Positions 1 to 5,324 of a stretch of DNA of 5,816 nucleotides are shown here, in pieces. A program made the position numbers and the translations under genes. Within the stretch, counting starts at the first letter, position 1; the number at the start of each line of letters is the position of its first letter. The notes beneath the pieces were generated by a model. That model saw only the letters and a program-made list of their open reading frames with translations, searched no databases and was not told the origin of the DNA. The stretch comes from Deltaproteobacteria bacterium. Lineage in GTDB: Bacteria > Myxococcota_A > UBA9160 > SMWR01. Location of the stretch: the NCBI GenBank assembly GCA_029261905.1, contig JAJDAM010000113.1, forward strand, positions 1 to 5,816, written 5' to 3'.

Positions 1-387
1 GCCCACGTCTGGGCCGAGGCCAAGAAGGCCCTCGCCCTTCCCGCCGACTCGCCGAACGCAGCGCTCGACGACCCGCCGGTCGACTGGTTGATCCCGCCCT
101 GGCCGCTCTTCGTCTGTTTCCTACTCGCCAACGGCAACTTCCTACGGCCCCGTCCCTTTCCCATGACGCGAGACGGAGCGATGCCGACCAACCGCTTCAA
201 GGCGATGCCCTTGAAGATCATCGCCTTCCTCGCCGCCTGGGGTGCCGCCTTCACGTGGCTCCCCACCGGTCTCGTTCTTCTGGCCCTCGCAGGCTGGGCG
301 GCCTGGATCACTCCGAAGGTGCGCCACGTGCACAGGGCGTTCCAGAACGTGAAGGAAGGAGATCTGGCGGGTGAGGCCTGGACCTAG
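1..387 (+). CDS. C-terminal part of an unassigned membrane protein (5' end outside the window)
   Basis: The frame is open from the first base and ends at TAG 385-387, giving 128 residues of a longer protein. I do not recognise the family. Visible features are an acidic, Pro-rich lead-in (residues about 14-28), a hydrophobic patch after the WLIPPWP motif (about 29-47), and a polar loop containing NGNFLRPRPFP and several Met, Arg and Lys residues. A strongly hydrophobic stretch follows at about residues 71-103 (IIAFLAAW ... GLVLLALAGWAAWI), broken by a Pro-Thr-Gly turn. It is long enough for a helical hairpin of two membrane segments. The last 25 residues are charged (PKVRHVHRAFQNVKEGD) and should be cytoplasmic under the positive-inside rule. 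Third codon positions are overwhelmingly G or C, which supports real coding. An inner-membrane location is inferred. The function is unknown, and the N-terminal domain that might reveal it is missing. Confidence 0.7.
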   Translation, partial: AHVWAEAKKALALPADSPNAALDDPPVDWLIPPWPLFVCFLLANGNFLRPRPFPMTRDGAMPTNRFKAMPLKIIAFLAAWGAAFTWLPTGLVLLALAGWAAWITPKVRHVHRAFQNVKEGDLAGEAWT

Positions 388-392
388 CGAAA

Positions 393-408
393 CGCCGCTC
401 AGGCGGCG
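393..408 (+). terminator. Small GC hairpin just after the membrane protein gene, possible weak terminator
   Basis: The arms CGCCGC (393-398) and GCGGCG (403-408) pair perfectly around a TCAG loop, starting 5 bases after the stop at 387. No T-run follows, so it does not meet the intrinsic terminator pattern. It may stabilise the 3' end or be chance in GC-rich DNA. Confidence 0.2.
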
Positions 409-515
409 GAGCGCGATCGAAGATGGTCGGCGTACTCACGCAGGTCCACCGAGGGGACCAGATCCAGGATCGGGGTCGACACCGAACCTGTCGCGATAGA
501 CCTACACGAATCGCG
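399..515 (-). pseudogene. Possible decayed C-terminal tail of a minus-strand gene
   Basis: The minus-strand frame ending at TGA 401-399 reads like a genuine protein end over its last 30 or so codons: ...TPILDLVPSVDLREYADHL, then RSRSAA. Its codons are mostly G/C at position three. Upstream in the same frame the translation becomes implausible (Cys- and Arg-rich). A neighbouring minus frame instead gives SDSEQAARFV, a stop, then VYRDRFGVDPDPG just before the good tail. This is what a frameshift plus a stop in a dying gene would look like. No start codon or Shine-Dalgarno site can be assigned, and I cannot name the family. The upstream limit is approximate. The alternative is that this is ordinary intergenic DNA with a chance open frame. 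It lies convergent to the membrane protein gene at the left end. Confidence 0.25.
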
Positions 516-616
516 CGGCCTGCTCTGAGTCGCTTTGTTGATGACCCACAGTTCGGTACAGCGGCGGCAGCAGCGGATCAGGGATCGCAAGCACAAGTCC
601 AAATGAGAGTGACGCC

Positions 617-1936
617 TCAATCGCGGCGCGCGGGTGCGCGCACCGACGGGCGATCGGCCCATTGCCTCAGTGTGTCGCTGGCACGTTCGAGGTAGCCCTC
701 TTTGCGCACGAGCTCTCGGTAGCCCGGAACGGCTCCGACCCACGCGCGCATTCGGACGTTCGGGGCGTCGCTGAGATACAGGGTCGGGATGCCCATCAAC
801 GCGGGTCCATCCATGCCTGCGGTGGTGACACCGAGCTGGCCGACCAGGGCGTGCGCCCGCGTCAGATGCTCGAAGAGCTGGAGTTGAGAGCGGCGCATGT
901 CAACGCCCTGGAACAGAGGCGCCTTCCAGAAAAGCGTGAGGTCCACGGCCGTCGCCGGAACCTCGCCGTCCGAGACCGCGTCGCCGACGAGGAGTGGGAC
1001 GAGCCCGACCTCGAGGGATCGTCGGGCCAGTTCGCAAAGCTCCCGGTACCTCGTGTTGCGCCTCGGATGATACGCGCCGCGGCGTACCCAGAGGAGGACC
1101 TTGTTCCCCGTCGAAGCCCTGGCCAGCGAGCGATCGGCCCAATCGATGATCGGCTGCGGGGTGGGGGCACCGCCGAGAAACGCGGTTCTGAGCGTGCGCT
1201 GGGCAGAGGCCGGGTCGGCGTGGAAGGCCTGCGCCACGATCTCGGGGAGCTGCTTGTTCGCGCGTGGGCGCGTTCGGTGCGGCGTCAGCCGATCATTCAG
1301 GCCAGCATCGCGCAGGAACCGCTCGGCCTGCGGCGTCTGTGGCTTGCCGGGCTCGATCTGAATCGCGACACCCGAAAGGGCGGCTGCAGCCGCCAGGTAC
1401 CATCCTTCGCCGAACGAAAAGCCAGGGTCGGTATGGAACGTGTAGGCATGGTTTCGCTCGTCGACGACCCGGCGTGCGGCCCGCGCCGCAGCCTGTGCCG
1501 TCCGAGCGGCCTTCCACAAAGCGGGGTCGTCGAGCTCGAGCGCCATGTGCGTGGCTTCGCTGGCAGACGCCTCCGCGCCGGCCACAATCGTCTCGACACG
1601 CCGCCAGCCGTCGTCGCAGCCTTCGCGAGTCGGCGCGCGCTGGGCGCTTCGCGACAGCTGCCCCGCCCCGTGGCGCGCGTCCTGCGCCCGAGCGGCATGG
1701 GCCCTCACCAACGTGGAGCGCGCGCCAGCGATCGTCTCTGGCGTCCCGCCCCTGCTCTGGGCAGTGGCGAGGGCGAGTTGCGCCCGATCGATCGCACGCG
1801 CGAGCTGGCTTCGATGGCGCTCGCGCGCACCCGGTAAATGCAGCACGCCTGCCTGGCGCAGTGCATCGGCGACAATCAACGCCGCCTCACACTCGAGGGT
1901 GTGCGCGTCGGGTGTTCGATTAATGGAGGCCATCAT
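617..1936 (-). CDS. Unassigned 439-residue protein with a GT-B-like C-terminal lobe
   Basis: This is a long open frame (439 residues) with clean G/C third positions; overlapping frames on both strands look like low-complexity Arg/Ser/Pro shadows. Residues 1-165 are helical and rich in Ala and Arg, without a signal peptide or membrane segment. From about residue 170 the protein looks globular. A strand NKVLLWVRRGAYHPRRNTR (278-296) is followed by a helix and GLVPLLVGDA (311-320). Near the end, HLTRAHALVGQLGVTTAGMD (357-376) continues into GPALMGIPTLYLSD (377-390). The strand-helix-strand order and the Gly-rich 'G-PALMGIPTLYL' turn recall the C-terminal nucleotide-sugar-binding half of GT-B glycosyltransferases. 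That is inference by eye. The first Met (1936) has another Met right after it and no clear Shine-Dalgarno site. Translation may depend on coupling to the cyclase gene that ends 30 bases upstream in the same frame. The true start could differ. No function is claimed; a glycosyltransferase-like enzyme or effector domain is the best guess. Confidence 0.75.
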   Translation of the reverse strand: MMASINRTPDAHTLECEAALIVADALRQAGVLHLPGARERHRSQLARAIDRAQLALATAQSRGGTPETIAGARSTLVRAHAARAQDARHGAGQLSRSAQRAPTREGCDDGWRRVETIVAGAEASASEATHMALELDDPALWKAARTAQAAARAARRVVDERNHAYTFHTDPGFSFGEGWYLAAAAALSGVAIQIEPGKPQTPQAERFLRDAGLNDRLTPHRTRPRANKQLPEIVAQAFHADPASAQRTLRTAFLGGAPTPQPIIDWADRSLARASTGNKVLLWVRRGAYHPRRNTRYRELCELARRSLEVGLVPLLVGDAVSDGEVPATAVDLTLFWKAPLFQGVDMRRSQLQLFEHLTRAHALVGQLGVTTAGMDGPALMGIPTLYLSDAPNVRMRAWVGAVPGYRELVRKEGYLERASDTLRQWADRPSVRAPARRD

Positions 1937-1966
1937 GCCAAGGGAATCGCTCAGCCGTTCGGTCGG

Positions 1967-2911
1967 TCAAAACAACGCGAGCGGGTTCACGGGCGAACCC
2001 GTGCCTCCTTCGATGCGCAGAGGCGAAACACTCAGCAGGAACTCCCAGCGATCATGGCGATCGCAGGCCTCGGCGAGCCGCCCGAGTTGGAGGTTGTCGA
2101 GCAGGTGCACACCCATCGCGACCAGCGTGCATTGGTGGACCGGAATCGGCCATCCCTGGGCGGCGTTGTTCGGGAGCGGGTCGGAGACGCCGTCGCTTCC
2201 CAACACGGCAATGTCTCGATCTGCCAACCACGGAATGCATTCGGGGTGCAGCCCGGCCAGCCCATCGGAAATCGGATCCCAGGGCCCAAAGCTTTCACGT
2301 CGGCGATCTCGGCCGGTTGCGATCAATAGAATATCGCCCGCGCCGACCTGTACCCGTTGTGACTCCTCGGCGGCAATCAATTCTTCGACCTGAATGCTGG
2401 TGTCTCCTTCGAGAAACGCAACCCCGCGCAGGCGGGGGATATCGAGCAGCACACCCCGGCCGACGATTCCGTCTTGCGCGACCGTGATGGAATTTGCCTC
2501 GGCGCCGGTGCTCTTCACATCCGAGGCGGGCCGATCGTTGTACATCCGCCCCCCGACGAAAACGTGACACAGTGCATCGATGTGCGAGACCGCCATCCCG
2601 TGGAACGCCACGCCGACGAAATCCATCGATGCCTCCAAGCCACCGGTTCCCTCGATGCAACACGCATCCCCGGCACGCGCCATGAAGTGGAGAGCCGGCG
2701 TGGGGTTCTCGACCGAAGGTGTCACAGGGAGTTCTCGCGCACAGCTCACGAGTTCGCCTGAGGAAACCAACGCGGCGGCGGCGGCACGGCGCTCGGCGGT
2801 CAGCAGGTTCAACGCGCCGCGTTGATCGTCGCTCCCCCACCGACCCCAGTTCTTCACGGATTCGAAGATCTCTTCCATCCGACTGGCACTGACACGCTCT
2901 TTCATGGTCAT
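1967..2911 (-). CDS. Cyclase-family metal-dependent hydrolase (kynurenine formamidase/isatin hydrolase superfamily)
   Basis: The start chosen here gives 314 residues, the usual size for the larger 'putative cyclase' (PF04199) proteins. The N-terminus NWGRWGSDDQRGALNLLT (21-38) is a hallmark of this subgroup. The metal-site region is HG at 104-105, then SHIDALCH (109-116), with H110, D112 and H116 as likely ligands. Other family blocks are GAGDILLIATGR (190-201), the DIAVLGSDGVSD region (233-244) and GGTGSPVNPLALF at the C-terminus (302-314). Known members hydrolyse cyclic or linear amides (kynurenine formamidase, isatin hydrolase) in the cytoplasm. The substrate here is unknown. The ATG at 2911 follows AAGGA with 5 bases between. 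ATG 2905 (312 residues) follows GAGG with 6 bases between, so either start is possible; an ORF extension up to 3061 runs through the promoter region and is rejected. The gene is divergent from the VOC gene and is followed on the same strand by the 439-residue gene. Confidence 0.93.
   Translation of the reverse strand: MTMKERVSASRMEEIFESVKNWGRWGSDDQRGALNLLTAERRAAAAALVSSGELVSCARELPVTPSVENPTPALHFMARAGDACCIEGTGGLEASMDFVGVAFHGMAVSHIDALCHVFVGGRMYNDRPASDVKSTGAEANSITVAQDGIVGRGVLLDIPRLRGVAFLEGDTSIQVEELIAAEESQRVQVGAGDILLIATGRDRRRESFGPWDPISDGLAGLHPECIPWLADRDIAVLGSDGVSDPLPNNAAQGWPIPVHQCTLVAMGVHLLDNLQLGRLAEACDRHDRWEFLLSVSPLRIEGGTGSPVNPLALF
1988..2003 (-). other. Perfect 6-bp hairpin with TTCG loop inside the 3' end of the cyclase gene
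   Basis: On the minus strand, CACGGG and CCCGTG pair around a TTCG loop within the codons for the C-terminal GGTGSPVNP segment. A competing stem, GGGTTC/GAACCC, uses overlapping bases. About 11 bases further on the transcript has GTTGTTTT, just before the stop. The layout weakly resembles a terminator or attenuator between the cyclase gene and the downstream 439-residue gene, but the T-run is too far from the stem for a typical intrinsic terminator. Confidence 0.25.
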
Positions 2912-2921
2912 CCTCTTCCTT
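2912..2921 (-). promoter_or_regulatory. Shine-Dalgarno site that fixes the cyclase start
   Basis: The minus-strand sequence is AAGGAAGAGG directly before ATG 2911. Two overlapping purine blocks serve the two in-frame ATGs at 2911 and 2905. No comparable site precedes the further-upstream in-frame ATG at 3061. Confidence 0.6.
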
Positions 2922-2930
2922 CGTCGACTG

Positions 2931-2936
2931 ACTATA
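2931..2936 (-). promoter_or_regulatory. Candidate -10 element for the cyclase gene
   Basis: The minus strand reads TATAGT here, one mismatch from TATAAT, in an otherwise GC-rich stretch. A start site about 7 bases downstream would leave a leader of roughly 13 bases that still carries the Shine-Dalgarno site. No good -35 hexamer lies at 16-18 bases; the nearest TTG (in TTGGTC, 2963-2958) is 21 bases away. The promoter may therefore need an activator or be misidentified. Confidence 0.35.
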
Positions 2937-2962
2937 CTTCGGTTCGTGCGCGCGCGGGACCA

Positions 2963-2982
2963 ACTCGCCAGTGTTGGCGGGT
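2963..2982. promoter_or_regulatory. Candidate operator: 20-bp imperfect palindrome in the divergent promoter region
   Basis: The half-sites ACTCGCCA (2963-2970) and TGGCGGGT (2975-2982) are inverted repeats with 7 of 8 positions matching, separated by GTGT. The element lies between the divergent cyclase and VOC genes. It sits 27-46 bases upstream of the candidate cyclase -10, where a dimeric helix-turn-helix regulator could act on both genes. No regulator gene is present in the window. The assignment rests on symmetry and position only. Confidence 0.4.
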
Positions 2983-3022
2983 CACTTCGTCGCGAAACAC
3001 CCGGATTCCCGGGCGGCCCGTC

Positions 3023-3032
3023 TGACATGTCA
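3023..3032. promoter_or_regulatory. Perfect 10-bp palindrome TGACATGTCA upstream of the VOC gene
   Basis: TGACATGTCA is fully self-complementary and lies 21 bases before the VOC start codon, just ahead of its Shine-Dalgarno site. It could be an operator overlapping the 5' leader. A 10-bp palindrome can also arise by chance. Confidence 0.3.
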
Positions 3033-3041
3033 CCCTGACCA

Positions 3042-3046
3042 AGGAG
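3042..3046 (+). promoter_or_regulatory. Strong Shine-Dalgarno site deciding a GTG start for the VOC gene
   Basis: AGGAG (within AAGGAGA) sits 7 bases before GTG 3054-3056. The next in-frame ATG lies far inside the conserved fold, so GTG is the real start. Confidence 0.75.
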
Positions 3047-3053
3047 ACACGAA

Positions 3054-3575
3054 GTGCCCAACGATTCGAGTCGAGATTGGGAACCGCTTTCGATCTTTCA
3101 CTTCACGGTGAGTGCGTCGAATTTCGAACGGTCTCTTGCGTTCTACCAACGACTCGGGTTTCGACTGCTTCGCGACAACCGCGACGTAGTCTGGCCCGAC
3201 TACGTGGCGACCCAATTCGGCTTGGATCAAGCCCAGGGACGCGGCGCGTTGTTGGCGTTCGGCGAGGGGGCAGAGCACACGCGGCTCGACCTGATCGAGT
3301 GGATCGCACCCGAGGCGCCCTCCCCTTCGCCGCTGCCGCTATCTCAACAGATTCCCCGCATCGTCGCCATCCGAACCCGCAATGTTCGAGCCGCCTACCG
3401 CGCGCTACTCGCCGAGGGGATCGACTTCATTACGGAGCCCAGGGGGCCCGATGAGGGGACCGGGCTCGAAGCGGTGGTGTGCTGTCGCGACCCGGACGGT
3501 CTGATCGTCGAGTTGATCGAATACAAACCCGGAGTGCTGGGAAGCCGGATCGACCATCTCGAGACGCGCGGATAG
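3054..3575 (+). CDS. VOC-superfamily protein (glyoxalase/bleomycin-resistance/extradiol dioxygenase fold)
   Basis: The gene encodes 173 residues from a GTG start with a strong Shine-Dalgarno site. Two beta-alpha-beta-beta-beta modules are visible. Module one begins IFHFTVSASNFERSLAFYQR (14-33), then LGFRLL, and ends RLDLIEW (77-83). Module two begins RIVAIRTRNVRAAYRALLAE (102-121) and ends DPDGLIVELIEY (146-157), the classic terminal signature. Expected metal ligands are H16, E82 and E153. The residue matching the second His/Gln ligand, near I103-V104, appears to be hydrophobic. The protein may therefore hold metal through three side chains or not bind metal in the usual way. Members include glyoxalase I, methylmalonyl-CoA epimerase, extradiol dioxygenases and antibiotic-binding proteins; the activity here cannot be narrowed. 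It is a cytoplasmic, probable dimer by family. The gene is divergent from the cyclase-family gene and convergent with the flavin monooxygenase gene, with 31 bases between their stops. Confidence 0.9.
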   Translation: MPNDSSRDWEPLSIFHFTVSASNFERSLAFYQRLGFRLLRDNRDVVWPDYVATQFGLDQAQGRGALLAFGEGAEHTRLDLIEWIAPEAPSPSPLPLSQQIPRIVAIRTRNVRAAYRALLAEGIDFITEPRGPDEGTGLEAVVCCRDPDGLIVELIEYKPGVLGSRIDHLETRG

Positions 3576-3606
3576 GCGACCGGCGCCGTTGCGCGATGCC
3601 CCTCCA

Positions 3607-4800
3607 TCAACCAGTGAGTTCGGGAATCAGCCTTTTGCCGGTCACCCGCATACTCCGAAGCACGTCGGCTTGTCGGATGTACCCAAACGACATCAAACAC
3701 ATCAGCCGGTCGACGCCGATCGCGCGAAAACCTTCAATTTTTCTCCGACACGTGTCGACGTCGCCAATCACCACACTCTCGATGTCTTCGAGCACATCGA
3801 GCGCCTCTTCAGGATCGATCGTCTCTCCGGACAATTGGCGATTCAGCAAACGGATCACCGGTACCGGGTCATTCAAATCGATTTCTCCTCGGATCTCGTC
3901 GGAGTCGACGCTCCGAGTCGCGCCCGGGTCGTTATCGGCGAGGTCTCCGCGAATCGCATCGATCCACACGCTTCGAGGCACGCGAAACACCTCGGGCGCA
4001 GCGTTCACGAACCAAAGAGCCGATTCCGCGGCACCGCTGTCGAGAACTTCCTGCCGGCTTTCGCCACAGTGCATGAAGGTGAAAACCGCTTTCTGGTCGT
4101 TGACGAATCGACCCGCGGGCCGAACCTGGGCAAGGCCCTTTGCGTATTCGTCAAAGAGCGATGTGAGTGTGCGCAACGGAGCGAACAGCGTCGTTGCGAG
4201 CACGCCCACCCCCAATTCTCCCGCCATGCGAAATGAATCGGGACTCGTACAGGTCTGCCACAAGGGGGGATGGGGATCCTGTACCGGCTTGGGCAACACG
4301 TTCCGCTCGGGAATCGAAATCAACGCGTCGCTCCATTCGAACGCGTCCTCGGTCCACATCCGCGGGATCATCTCGAGCGCGGCGCGCAGTTGCGCGCGCG
4401 ACTGATCGGGATCGACACCGAACGCGTCCCACTCCGTCCCACCCGAACGAGCGAGGCCGAGTTCGAGCCGTCCCCCGCTCAAGACATCGACGAACGCCGC
4501 GCGCTCGGCGACGCGGATCGGATGATTGATTTCGAACGGAGCCAGGACACCGGAGTGTCCGAGGTGGATGTTCTGGGTCTGCTGGGCAATGGCCGCGAGC
4601 ATCAACTCGGGAACCGAGCTGTAACTGAATCTCGTGGCGCCGTGATGCTCGACGGTCCACCAGCACCCGAACCCGAGCTGGTCGGCGAGCCGCGCCTGTT
4701 CGAGTGCATCGAAGAACACCTGGTGTTCCCGCGATGGGTCAACCGGATCGGCGCGCTGAAGCTCCGAAAAGATGTCCAGCGCGAACGGTCGAGTCGTCAT
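3607..4800 (-). CDS. LLM-class flavin-dependent oxidoreductase (bacterial luciferase-like monooxygenase)
   Basis: The 397-residue protein has the luciferase-like TIM-barrel signatures in order: LADQLGFGCWWTVEHHG (38-54); a long core block opening with GVLAPFEINHPIRVAERAAF (84-103) and continuing VDVLSGGRLELGLARSG (104-120); PKPVQDPHPPLWQTCTSPDS (170-189); and the C-terminal VVIGDVDTCRRKIEGF (343-358) with GVDRLMCLMSFG (362-373). These are the flavin- and substrate-pocket blocks of FMN/F420-dependent monooxygenases such as LuxA, alkanesulfonate monooxygenase and related degradative enzymes. The protein is slightly longer than the usual 330-380 residues, with an acidic, variable stretch at about 280-335. 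Whether it uses FMNH2 from a separate reductase or F420 cannot be told, and no reductase is nearby. ATG 4800 follows GAGGAG with 5 bases between. The start overlaps the stop of a short upstream frame (TAATG). Confidence 0.95.
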   Translation of the reverse strand: MTTRPFALDIFSELQRADPVDPSREHQVFFDALEQARLADQLGFGCWWTVEHHGATRFSYSSVPELMLAAIAQQTQNIHLGHSGVLAPFEINHPIRVAERAAFVDVLSGGRLELGLARSGGTEWDAFGVDPDQSRAQLRAALEMIPRMWTEDAFEWSDALISIPERNVLPKPVQDPHPPLWQTCTSPDSFRMAGELGVGVLATTLFAPLRTLTSLFDEYAKGLAQVRPAGRFVNDQKAVFTFMHCGESRQEVLDSGAAESALWFVNAAPEVFRVPRSVWIDAIRGDLADNDPGATRSVDSDEIRGEIDLNDPVPVIRLLNRQLSGETIDPEEALDVLEDIESVVIGDVDTCRRKIEGFRAIGVDRLMCLMSFGYIRQADVLRSMRVTGKRLIPELTG

Positions 4801-4901
4801 TACAGCTCCTCGCAGCGTGAGAATCGTTGAGTCTCACTCATCCGCTGCAAAAATTCCTCCCCAACGAACTCCAGCAGCGTGGGAGCGTGGTCGACATCCA
4901 C
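4800..4901 (-). CDS. Possible small reading frame translationally coupled to the flavin monooxygenase gene
   Basis: In the minus-strand gap upstream of the oxidoreductase, one frame is open from just after TGA 4943-4941 down to TAA 4802-4800. Its translation looks protein-like (SLVHHAWRIEHDLVDVDHAP, then TLLEFVGEEFLQRMSETQRF, then SRCEEL). The TAA shares a base with the oxidoreductase ATG, the classic coupling overlap. The only reasonable starts are GTG 4901 (33 residues, shown) or ATG 4838 (13 residues). Neither has a well-spaced Shine-Dalgarno site. It may be a leader peptide, the surviving C-terminal end of a lost gene, or a chance open frame. About two thirds of its codons end in G or C, lower than in the neighbours. 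Confidence 0.25.
   Translation of the reverse strand: MDVDHAPTLLEFVGEEFLQRMSETQRFSRCEEL
4817..4840. promoter_or_regulatory. Overlapping palindromes just upstream of the flavin monooxygenase gene
   Basis: GTGAGA (4817-4822) and TCTCAC (4832-4837) are perfect inverted arms with 9 bases between. TGAGT (4828-4832) and ACTCA (4836-4840) form a second perfect palindrome around CTC. Both lie within 40 bases of the start codon at 4800, directly upstream of its Shine-Dalgarno site (4811-4806). They could be an operator or an mRNA hairpin controlling the leader. No convincing -10/-35 pair was found nearby. Confidence 0.35.
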
Positions 4902-4958
4902 GAGATCGTGCTCGATTCGCCAAGCGTGATGAACGAGGGATCAGCGGGACCCGGCGAG

Positions 4959-5291
4959 CTACTTGCGCCAGATCACGATCTCGATCGGGAAACTCTCGAC
5001 GTTCTGAAAGGCCATGGTCACCTTGCCGTCGATCGGCCTGACGCCCATCGATCCGCCGTGCATGGAGGCCATCTCCATCCCATCCGACCTCACCATATTG
5101 ATGCAGTTCTTCTTGCACCGACCGGCTGCGTCGTCGTCGGTGTGGTCCCACCCGAGTTTGACCTTCACGGTCGACTCGACCACCACTTCTTTGCTTTCTC
5201 GAGGCTGCAGTGTGACCGTCGCCAGGATCTGCTGTTCGGCTGTGGCGATGGTCGGTGCGAGCAGTGCCAGGATCAAGAAAAGTCGCTTCAT
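4959..5291 (-). CDS. Small secreted protein of unknown function with Met-rich segment and CX3C pair
   Basis: ATG 5291 is preceded by AAGGAGG with a 6-base spacer, one of the best Shine-Dalgarno sites in the window. It begins a textbook signal peptide: MKR, a hydrophobic core LFLILALLAPTIA, and an A-T-A/E cleavage site after residue 18. An in-frame upstream ATG at 5360 would hide this signal and is rejected. The mature part is about 92 residues. It has an alternating beta-like stretch (KEVVVESTVKVKLGWDH, 34-50), an acidic DDD, then RCKKNC with Cys59 and Cys63, which could form a disulfide after export. A Met/His-rich run MVRSDGMEMASMHGGSM (66-82) follows, and a terminal beta-like segment KVTMAFQNVESFPIEIVIWR (90-109). 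No lipobox is present, so a periplasmic or extracellular soluble protein is expected. I do not recognise the family. The Met/His/Cys cluster suggests possible metal (copper) binding, which is inference. The flavin monooxygenase gene lies downstream on the same strand, 158 bases away. Confidence 0.78.
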   Translation of the reverse strand: MKRLFLILALLAPTIATAEQQILATVTLQPRESKEVVVESTVKVKLGWDHTDDDAAGRCKKNCINMVRSDGMEMASMHGGSMGVRPIDGKVTMAFQNVESFPIEIVIWRK

Positions 5292-5324
5292 GGGCTTCCT
5301 CCTTGGATGTCCGAGCGTTCCCGG

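Noticed and set aside
662..1837. Long plus-strand open frame (391 codons) opposite the 439-residue gene
   Set aside because: The translation is Arg/Gly-rich with no family-like segments and no Shine-Dalgarno site. The minus-strand frame has the globular composition and better codon use, so this is its shadow.
1545..2393. Plus-strand open frame across the junction of the 439-residue and cyclase genes
   Set aside because: It is Ser/Arg-rich and lies over two better-supported minus-strand genes, including a clear cyclase family match.
2912..3061. N-terminal extension of the cyclase to ATG 3061
   Set aside because: The extra 50 residues are low-complexity, cross the divergent promoter region and the VOC start, and lack a Shine-Dalgarno site; ATG 2911/2905 has a strong one.
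3576..3606. Bidirectional terminator between the convergent VOC and flavin monooxygenase genes
   Set aside because: The 31-base gap shows only a GGCGCC palindrome, with no proper stem and no T-run in either direction.
3479..4405. Plus-strand open frame of 308 codons opposite the flavin monooxygenase gene
   Set aside because: The translation is Ser/Arg/Thr-rich without motifs, while the minus strand carries unmistakable luciferase-family blocks.
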